Below are positions 55,406 through 64,000 of a DNA stretch of 64,000 bases, piece by piece. The position numbers were made by a program, and so were the translations under genes. The stretch comes from Terana coerulea (lineage: Eukaryota > Basidiomycota > Agaricomycetes > Polyporales > Phanerochaetaceae): assembly GCA_024811115.1 (NCBI GenBank), contig JAKOGH010000776.1, forward strand, positions 186,001 through 250,000, in the 5' to 3' direction. The notes beneath the pieces were generated by a model. That model searched no databases and had not been told where the DNA came from. It was given only the letters and a program-made list of their open reading frames with translations. Numbering within the stretch: position 1 is the stretch's first letter; every line of letters begins with the position of its first letter.

Positions 55406-56644
55406 TCATGACTTCCTGCTCCGTGTGGATCGCCTCAGCGCAGGGGCCTCAGCTGCAACGTCCTCGGTAACAGCTTTACGCTTCTTTCCGGTCGCTTTCT
55501 GTGGCAGCTCTGCCGCTTGGTCATCATCCGTTTGCCCTGCCGTTTCTCCCTTGCTCGTACTGCTTTTCTTGCTTGTGCTCTTCGGCGCCGACCTGGCAGC
55601 GTTCCTTTCATCCTTGGTCTTCTTTGGTTTCATCATACTGTCTACCCAGCCACCCGACTCGGTTAGTGTTTGGATAACGCGCCATGTCTCCTCTTCTACC
55701 CTCTGGACGCTCAAACGGCCGCGATTGATCAGAGCCATGTCTATTGAGGCAGTGATCAGTCCGCTAGTAAAGCCACTCGACTGCAACACACCTTTGATTG
55801 CTTTCGTTCCGTTTTTCTCCAATGTATGCGACGTCCGAAGGAGGATCCGAGCCAGAAACGGAGGCTATCTGCTTCAATAGAGATAGCGGTACAAAATGTG
55901 CCGCGCGAGTTTTGAATACCAGATCGACCATGTACCATTTGGGATTTGCCTCGTCTGTTTTCTGGGAGTGACCTACAATGACTATTCAGCGATTCGCCTT
56001 GCAGAATAGAGTACTTACTGCGTCATAGTACGGATGTGTCCTGGCACGAAGGTTAGCGGAAATTGAGCGTCCAATAAGATGAATCAAACTGACATATCCC
56101 ATGCGGTATCTGCAAGGTTTCTACATAAGTTCATGAGAACATGATGCAGATGGACAGATGTAATGCTGGACATACAGTCAGGATATGCTTCCTTCGACAC
56201 CTGTGAGACCAGATGAACAACGGCAGGATGCTTACTGCACAGGTATGATTCATACCTCCGCAAATGCAGCAATGCCTTTGAAGGTGTATTAGAAGGAAGC
56301 AAACCTAACTCAGATGCATGAGCTTACCAGGGTTCTTGCAATTTGAGTGATAGAACAATACCTACCGGGTGGGTTATGCTGAGAACGGGTTAGGTAACGA
56401 AGAACACCACTCGCGCACCTTGTCTCCTATCCGCATCTCCTTCATGATGTTCCTGGCCTCTGCGTTCCGGACACCCTCCCACGGCGTGGTCTTGATAGCC
56501 TCAAAGTCATCCACGCTGAACTGTAGCCATGCGTTATGATTCGGAGCTTGTGAGCGGCAAGTGAGGAGCTGCAGTTGGTACCTTCACATCCTTTCCCTTC
56601 ACAACCCGGGAATCAGGCTCAGCTTTCATCAGCCAGTACTTCAT
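55406..56644 (-). CDS. EVE-domain protein (thymocyte nuclear protein 1-like)
   Basis: Starts MKYWLMKAEPDSRVVKGKDVK at 56644; an upstream in-frame ATG at 56731 would add 29 residues. Short exons then encode FSVDDFEAIKTTPWEGVRNA, EARNIMKEMRIGDK, LFYHSNCKNPGIAAFAE, VSKEAYPD, THPYYDA, DEANPKWYMVDLVFKTRAAH and LINRGRLSVQ, the full order of an EVE domain, which binds modified bases in nucleic acids. A basic Lys/Ser/Thr-rich tail of about 90 residues ends RRSTRSRKS, probably a nuclear localisation region. Five A (coding strand, 55812-55816) shift the frame between PSDVAYIGE and NGTKAIK, where four would keep it. The cellular role of fungal THYN1-like proteins is not established. Confidence 0.82.
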
Positions 56645-56871
56645 GACTGCTCGAGACGTTCTCGAGAGCGTTGTTGCCACTGTCCGCACGGTGTTGTCGT
56701 TGAATGTGGTGGTGAGGATAGGGTTTCCCAAAACGGAAATATTGGCGGCGGAGGGGAAACCGGCAAACGCGACTCAAACCTCGACTCCCACGTCTCTCAA
56801 ACGCATTCTCCCAAAAATCCCATTAAATCCCCACCGCCACCTACGACATCCAAGGCGGGCTTGACACTGTC

Positions 56872-59800
56872 ATGAGCAGCGTCCATGCTGCGGGCACCGA
56901 AACCGTCGTTCTCGGCGAGAGCTCCCGTCCGCCCCAACAAGCACTGCCGCAACCAGATTCGCCATCCAAGGAAGACGTGCGCGAGTTCGACGGCCTCCCC
57001 AGCGTAGATGGACGCAGCAGTGACCCCGACAAGATGCTCGACTCGGCGGGCGTGCTCCTCGACGTGGATGTTGGAGAGGGGGATTCAGCCGGACCCGAGA
57101 CTATCGACGCGTCTGAGCAGGGTCCCTCCGGAAGGAGCGCAGGCGGCGGAAGATACGCAGCAGTGGACAGACGAAGACACGCATGACCTCAAGCGAGTCA
57201 AGGTCTATGAACTTATCGGTGCACGCTGGATTGATCAGGGCACCGCGTTCTGCTTTGGCGACGTTCATGAGAATGAGGCGTTCCTGATCGCACGTGCCGA
57301 GAGTGACTTCAACACGGTCATCCTTACGACCACTATACGGGCCAGCGACGTGTATCAGCGGCAGCAAGGTGGGTCTTGTCCATCAGCCCACCAACATGCC
57401 ATTAATTATAACCATCCGCTAGATACTTTAATAGTGTGGACCGAACCAGACGGGATTGACTATGCGCTCAGTTTCCAGGACCCGGAGGGCTGCGCAGAGG
57501 TGTGGAGCTTCATTCAGGATGTGCAGAGACATTTTGCTGGTGGTGAGCGTTCTTTCAATTCGACTACTCTTGGTTCTCAGAGTAGGGCAGCTGCAGGCAT
57601 GTCGTCTTCCCCCCTTATTGGCCCAGAGCCTGCCCTCTCGACCACAGCCTTGTTCCGTTCCGGTCAACTGCATCTGCCAAAACCTGCGCTTGGAAATGTG
57701 GTCGACATTGACAGGGCCTTCAAGTTACTGAGCCGGGGGCAGCCAGCTCTGAAGGAGCGCATTTGTGAATACATCCAGAACGAGGTAGGCCAAATGCTCC
57801 TCAATAGAGGCCCTCTGTTGATCTCTCCATAGAACTACATCAAAGCCCTTGTTGAGGTGTTCAGCCAAGCGGAAGATCTCGAGAGTGTCGACAACCTCCA
57901 TCTGCTTTGTAGTTGTATGCAGTCAATACGTACGTCGTTTTGCAGAAGGTTATGCGTCGTCGTGCTCAAACTTCCCTCTAGTCATGTTGAACGATCATAC
58001 AATGTACGAACACATCCTGGACGACGACATCTTCTTCGGAGTCGTCGGCATGCTCGAATGTCCGTCGCGCAAATTCGTCTCTATCAGTAAGAATTCTCTG
58101 ATCTTGTGCCACAGACGACCCGGAGTTCCCCACCCACAAAGCGAACTACCGCGAATTCCTCCGACAAACTTCCCGCTTCCACCAACCTGTACCAATCCGC
58201 GACGAGAGCATTCAGAAGAAAATTCACCACACATATCGACTTCAGTTCCTCAAAGATGTCGTCCTCGCCCGTGCTATCGATGACTCTACCTTCAATGTCC
58301 TCAACTCGTGCATCCTCTTCAACCAGATTGACATCATCAATCACGTGCAAACCGACCAGGCCTTCCTACGAGAAGTAGTCGGGATCTTCCTGAACGAGGA
58401 CATGCTGAAGGGATTGGTGACGAAGGGAAAGGAGCCCGAGCGTCCGAAAGCCGATGGAGACAGTATGCAGACGGACGAGCTAGAAAAGGCCGCAGGCGCA
58501 CCGCAGGCCAACGGAACGACAAAACGGCAGCTGTCCGAGGCTGAGCTCAAGCGGCGACGAGAAGTTCTCTTGCTGATCCAGCAGCTTTGCGTCATGGGAA
58601 AGAACGTGCAGTTACCCGCGCGAATGTCCCTGTTTCGGGCGCTCTCGGACCGCGGCGTGCTCTTCTCTGTTCAATGGGGTCTCGGCGAGGCGGAAGACGA
58701 CGCAGAAGGGCTGCAGATGATCTGCTCCTCGGGAGAGATTCTGACTGCGTTGTTGGACCATGATCTCAACGGTGTGCGAGGACACGTGTTGAAGCAGATA
58801 GGTCCACCGGACGACAAGGGCGGAACGCGCAAGATTGACCACGACACTGTGGTCTCCGTCATGTGTCGCGTGCTGGTCCGCAGCAAGGATTTGGCCGTGC
58901 AGACCCAACTCGCCGAGTCGCTGAGGTCGCTGTTGGAGATTCCGAACGAGGCGACGGACGTGCATGTAGGTCCATCCCGTTCATTCTAATTTCCGTGCTA
59001 ATGCTCATCGATCATCTTCCCAGCCCTTGGGCGCCAAGCTATTCGCGCGCGCGAAAGATGATCCTGGAACGGAGAAGTTCTTGGACTACTTTTACAAGCA
59101 CTGCATTGATGTCCTATTCAATCCTTTCTTTGACCTTCCGGAGTTCAAGAATGTCACCGGTAAGTTACATTCAACGCTATCACCGGCGTCCATTCAATTG
59201 AAGTCCGCTCAGACCGCAGACTCTCCCTATCCCGTGAACGGACTAACCTTTTCTTACATCTGTGCGACCTGCTAGCCAGTTTCGCCCTACAACACTCCTT
59301 CCGCAGTCATTTCTACATGCTATCATCTTCCATTGCGTCCCGTGTGGCGTCCCTGTTGAGAGCCAAGGATAAACACCTGAGATTGGGTACGTATCCCTGC
59401 GCGTTCCGCTTCACGCATTTCAAACATGCATTTACGGTAATCTTGTCATACCAGCCGCCTTCCGATACTTCAGGGTCCTACTGCGGCTCAATAACCGCAA
59501 TCTCTTCCAGCACCTCGTGAAGCTTGATGTCTTCAGCCCTATCTTGGACCTTACTCTGCGAGAGTCACGCAGGGACAACCTCCTCAGCTCCACATGCCAG
59601 GAGTATTTCGAGCATATGCGCAAGGTGCGTCCTCGTTTGTACTAGTGTGACCCGGACGCTGATATTGCCACGTGCAGGAGAACATGAAGGATCTCATCCA
59701 TCACTGCATGACGAAGCACGAGGTCAAGCTGAAGGAGTTGGCTGCTACTCCGCTCGGCGGCCCTCGCTTCACAGCCTTCATACGGCGGTGGGAGATCAAC

Positions 59801-60622
59801 ATCGAGCCCCCGCCGAAGGAGGACGAGAAGGTCGAGAAGTGAGTTGACAGTTCTCCTTGAAGACTGAGCGTTTGGCTGATAAATGCAGACTTATGCCTGG
59901 CGGTCCGCGTCGATGGGGCCAGGGCCGCCTCCTCGAGGCCGAAGAAGAGGACTACTTCAACGCGGATGATGACGAAGACGAGCCCTTCGGTGCGGCCTTG
60001 TTCCCGGGCAACGGCAAGGGCAACCTCAAGCGGAAGCGGTCACGGGCGTCGAGCATCCCATCAATGCGAGCGCAGCAAACGCCGCTGATGAGGATGCCTG
60101 CGCTCGGTAGTCTATTGGACTACGATGATGGAGATGACAACACGGTCTTCATCGAGGAGGCCCCTTCCGCAGTGGTTCCAGGCTCGTCGCCAGGGCCAAC
60201 AAGGGACGTGCCTGACAGCCCGCGGATTGCACACCGGCAGATTGTGATCGGCAAGCCCCTCGCGGACGTCCCGGAGGACCCGGAGGACAACCTGCTGGAG
60301 AGCCTCGTGGCAGCAGGCAACCCGCCGCCGTCCGCCGTCGCCGACACGAAGCCGGGTGAGCCAGGCATCGGTGTGAAGCGGCGGCGCGAGGCCGAGGAGG
60401 ACGAGGGGTTCGAGCGGCTGGCGAATAAGTCGAAGAAGGGCGCGGCGGACGCGAGCCCCGCGAAGGACGCGAAGCCAGCGGGCAGCGGGGTCGTGTTCAA
60501 GCTCGGTGGGGAACAAAACGCCCGAGGAGGGCCCGAAGAAGATCAAGCTGAAGCTGTCGTCGCCCACCTCACAGACTACGTCTCCGTCAAGTCCTGGCGC
60601 GAAGGACGGAGATACGGGATAA
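56872..60622 (+). CDS. PSY2: Protein phosphatase 4 regulatory subunit 3 (Psy2/SMEK family)
   Basis: The N-terminus is acidic. An EVH1/PH-like domain follows (LKRVKVYELIGARWIDQGTA, FLIARAESDFNTVILTTTIR, LIVWTEPDGIDYALSFQDPE, CAEVWSFIQDVQ). The SMK-1 domain reads through several exons (NYIKALVEVFSQAEDLESVD, NDHTMYEHILDDDIFFGVVG, DPEFPTHKANYREFL, FLKDVVLARAIDDSTFNVLN), then armadillo-like helices and a Lys/Glu/Asp-rich C-terminus with KRKRSRASS. PP4R3 targets PP4 to substrates in DNA damage response and recovery; the C-terminal basic blocks suggest nuclear location. Two G runs (57120-57122 and 60508-60511) each appear one base too long; with the second as given the frame runs to 60648, otherwise it stops at 60622. 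About ten introns of 50-70 nt. Confidence 0.88.
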
Positions 60623-60816
60623 TGTTATTTAATTATCTGTTTCCTTAATTGTATCCCTTTGTTGTCGCACATATATCATCCATGGTAGAATTCATGCATT
60701 ACTACTCGAGCAGACCTGCACAGAATCCTTATATGCTTCTTGAGACGATTTCGTCTGCTCCAAGAATGGCTGGACAGGGACAGCTGCCCGGGGATATGAC
60801 CTCAGCTCGCAGCCGC

Positions 60817-62910
60817 TCAGCTGAAGCAATACCGCTCCAAGCAACTCGCACACACGCCCGTCCTCCGCTCGCCCAGCCGTGCCCGCGTCCTGTCCACCAC
60901 GGCACACGCCAGGCACACGGGCCACTCCGGGTCCTTCGCCACGCCGCCGACGGGGATGCCCTGCGTCGCGATGTCGAACGTCTGGTCGAGGAAGGCCTGG
61001 ACCTGCGGCGGCGTGAGCGTGTCTGTGAAGGTCGAGAGGTTCGTGCGCGGGGGCTGGCCGAGCGGCGCGCCGCCGTTGGCGAGGTAGACGACGAGCGGCG
61101 CGGCGGGCGCGCTGTTGCACCCGAAGAACGTCGGCCGCTTCGTCAGGTTGCGGGACGTGAAGCCGAGGGCGGTGGAGGGGATAGGCGGGAAGGCGTAGGT
61201 GCCGGGGAACAACGCGGCGCGCGCGGCAGTTACCTGCGGGGCGAGTGAGCTGGGAATGAGAGGTGGGGAGTCAGCGGAGAGGACGCACCAGCATGGAACT
61301 TCCGTTTGTGAAGTTATCATCCGTATCCGCCGGCTGTTAGGGCAATGTTAATGGGTATCATGGTCTCGACGCAAGTGAGATTATCTTACCGCATCGATCA
61401 CGACCAAGGTGTCGACACCTCTCGCTTTCACGAGCAACGGCTGGATCGGCGAGACTTCACCGTCCTCGCCTCCATCCACGAGCGCGAGCATCGTCTCATT
61501 GGTGTCCAAGAACGTCTTTGGTGCAACGCCCTTGAACGGGTTCGGGACGATGGCGGTGTCGAGGCGAATACCAGGTTGCGGGAAGGTCGTGTTGATTGCC
61601 GCAATCATAGGGCCAATGAGGGACCCCGCCAGTGCAGAAGGCTATCGAGCTTGCTCAGCACATAATTTCGCTATACAAATAAACATATGCTTACCGTTGA
61701 GTTGAACTCGTTCCACAGGCTAGACGACATGCCTGCGATGAAAGATAGCTGATCGAAGCCCGTGACGCAAGTCCCATTGTGTGAGCCTAGCAGACGGGTC
61801 GGCACGAAAGAGGCAAGAATGGGATCGAATGAGCCGCTCTCAACTGCGTTATGTCAGCCGACGCGACCATAGTCGTGTTGGTTTTACTATGCTTACATGG
61901 ATTGAACTCGAACACCGGATTGGTGATCGGCACGATGTCACCCGGAATATCCGCAGACCGATTCTGTTTCTGCGACACGGTGTCGACGACGACGATCGGA
62001 AACGGCTGCTCATGTCTCCGGAACGTGGGTCTTGCAATCATCGGGTGAGGACGGATAATTGTGCTGAAAAGGGCACTCACAAGTTGACTATACCGGAAAA
62101 TGTCACCCCAGCCCCATGGGTGAGGTTTGTCTCGAAGAAGTTGCTGGCCGTTGTTCCGTTGACGAAATGGCGGGCCAGCGACCGGGCCCACAAGTCTGTT
62201 ATGCTGACTGGGAAGCCAGCAGCACGTTTGCCTGCCGCTTCTTGCAACAGTAGCCCCACGAACTCCGCCTCCACGGTAGCGTTTGTAGATACGGATAAAA
62301 GCCCAAGCTCAGTCAACCATCCGCCGAACGAGCTGTTGGTATTTGGGCTCGAGCTGAGGCCAAAGATGAGGTCCGGCAGAAGCGGGAAATTCGCCTGGGC
62401 CAGCGATGTGACGAGCCACGAGCCTCCAGACAGCCCGGCGAGGTACGACGCAGTCTGCAGCAGGCCGCCGGTTCCTGCGTGGACCGAGGTGGTGTTGCGG
62501 CCGTCGAATGCGCTGAGCACAGCGCTTCCGAACAGGGCGGCCCTGGTGCCTCCGCCGCTCGTCGCGATTCCCAGCGTCGGGGATTCATATTCCCTGTGTC
62601 CCATGATCCGGGAGACGTACGTTGGCAGGATGATGTGCTGCGTGTGCGCGCTGCTCTCTACCGTCGAGAGGTAGGCGTCCCAGGCTTTCGGCAGCACCTC
62701 TGCCTTGCGGGTAGCGACGTAGCGAGCTTCTTCGTGTCCAAGCGTAGGGTGTTTCGTTCCAGTCGACCTGACCAGCTCGAATGCCTCCGGACACGGCGAG
62801 CTTTTGGGCGTGTAGGCGATCGCGGCCGGCGGGAGCGCAGCGGGCTGCGCAGACAGCGCACAGCCGGCGACGGCGAGGAGCACCGCACAATGTGTCAGGG
62901 TACGAGCCAT
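60817..62910 (-). CDS. Secreted lysophospholipase / phospholipase B
   Basis: Start at 62910 gives a signal peptide (ARTLTHCAVLLAVAGCALS). The catalytic nucleophile motif GLSGGS lies at residues 159-164, preceded by the oxyanion-forming SGGGTRAAL at 118-126. The acid/Gly-rich motif LVDGGEDGE near 61495 carries the expected catalytic Asp. Other conserved blocks are RRHEQPFPIVVVDTV, FDQLSFIAGMSSSLWNEFNS and, at the C-terminus, CLACAVVDRTRARLGERRTG with the last cysteines. Numerous NxS/T sites fit secretion or GPI-less cell-wall location. The enzyme should remove both fatty acids from phospholipids. Introns near 62091-62042, 61895-61840, 61694-61630, 61390-61330 and 61292-61235. The 5' frame upstream of 62910 (to 63009) is hydrophilic and is not taken. 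Confidence 0.88.
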
Positions 62911-64000
62911 GGCGGGGGGAGATGCTCTGTTTGCAGCGTCTGCGCGAGCGGTGGACCACACTTGAACTTTGCGGGTGTCGCTTCGGTCGTGGTCGCGGGT
63001 GTGTCCCACATTTATAGGTGTGGGACGACCGCTCCAGAACCCGGCATGCTATCACCAGGCCCGCCAATCAAAACCAATCAGGTGCCTGCAGAGGGCGTAC
63101 ATGACAATGTGAACGCCAGCAGAAAGCACCGTCCGACTCCAGTTCCTTACTCACGGGTGTCAGCGCATGTGCTCGCGTGCCTAAATGCGCTAGCATTCCG
63201 CCCTAAATCCTTGTGATCCAGTGCGTCCGCTGGCGACTGCTGCGGTCGATTCTTCTCGCACTGCAGATCTTCCAACGTTTGTGAGCAGTCATTAGCAACC
63301 TGTTCTTCGGGGGGACCCCATGAGACCGACTTACAGCTAGCTACGCTTGCCATGAGCATGGTTGATGTCGTCGACAATTGAAGTCAGTTACGCAGTTGTC
63401 AACTATGACCAACACACTTTCACAACGGTTTTCAAATCTCACACCGAACTTACGACTTACTCGTCACCCGTCATCCTATAACCACCACTCAACCCACACC
63501 CGCTGGAGATATACTTCGCCATGACGAGGTTTCATGGACAGTCCTCGGACCTTGACTCGGACTCGGAGCCTTTACTGAAGCAAAACGGTATCGGCAAATT
63601 ATGGAGAGGCGATTTTTGAGGTGTCCCGCCGCATTTGAGGTTTCAAACAACTCATCTACAAGTAGAGCACTGATTCTGTGCGGCCGCCACCTTACGAGAG
63701 GGAGAAAGGCGATGGCAGTCAGGGTTTAGATGGAAGTTGGATGGAAGGGTGAAGCGCTACGTAGAGCGTCTGCGAACCGTGCCGTCTCGGCAATGCGATC
63801 AGCGCCGCGGCAGCGGTTCGAAATTTCTTCCTTCAACAACTTTGCCACCAACCGACCTCGACGTGTAGGCAATCCAGGACCAGTTGAAATAGTACTGTAT
63901 TCTACAGCGTTATCTATTGTGCTGCCCAGGTAGGCCTGCATTACAACTCAAAACCCTAAACTGACTTCATTGATATTGGTGTCACGTATACCAGCCCTTT
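62911..64000. other. End of window, no complete gene
   Basis: Promoter region of the phospholipase gene up to about 63200. A short plus-strand frame begins at 63521 (MTRFHGQSSDLDSDSEPLLK) after a plausible leader and stops after 32 codons at about 63619. It could be the first exon of a gene continuing past 64000, but no splice join is convincing. A 67-codon frame at 63730-63933 has no similarity I know. Confidence 0.4.

Overview
The window reads as a gene-dense nuclear segment of a filamentous basidiomycete, most likely an Agaricomycete. Genes are split by many introns of about 45-95 nt with GT(A/G)..AG borders, all four tRNA genes carry introns, and F-box families, a Plavaka/CACTA-like transposon and a WW-like/membrane gene family are present. 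The species cannot be named from sequence alone.

Layout. 0-2.3 kb: 3' end of a U5 snRNP WD40 gene, tRNA-like T-arm relics, tRNA-Arg(ACG) and a WD40 gene relic. 2.9-14.3 kb: an F-box gene, then two paralogous WW-like membrane-protein genes enclosing a tandem duplication of decayed F-box genes. 14.4-24 kb: membrane-anchored phytase, an aspartic-protease-fold protein without its first catalytic Asp, TMA22/DENR, and mitochondrial-type methionyl-tRNA synthetase. 24.2-31 kb: a SWA2/auxilin-like gene, a third WW-like membrane gene and a hydrophilic, probably mitochondrial protein. 31-39.8 kb: three related secreted-protein genes built of tandem amphipathic repeats separated by basic sites. 40.4-47.8 kb: tRNA-Lys and a complete 7.19 kb CACTA-like transposon. 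48.6-64 kb: WBP2-like GRAM protein, CDC7-type kinase flanked by inverted tRNA-Arg(TCG) copies, FPR3/4-type FKBP, THYN1/EVE protein, PP4 regulatory subunit 3 and phospholipase B.

Most interesting. The 31-39.8 kb cluster looks like an uncharacterised family of repeat precursors. Each has a signal peptide followed by 1, 9 or 5 copies of an amphipathic core of about 20 residues, each preceded by a conserved acidic/leucine-rich spacer that often starts with KR or RR. In two of the genes individual repeats sit on their own phase 2-2 exons. All three share a 5'-UTR intron. One copy has been cut short by a small inverted-repeat transposon that itself supplies the stop codon. Kex2-type processing into several peptides is an inference; the function is unknown.

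Caution. At least a dozen otherwise conserved housekeeping reading frames are broken by single-base gains or losses, mostly inside homopolymers. These are probably assembly errors, so such genes are annotated as genes with a noted frame break rather than as pseudogenes. The two F-box copies at 7.4-11.5 kb are decayed by larger lesions and are called pseudogenes.
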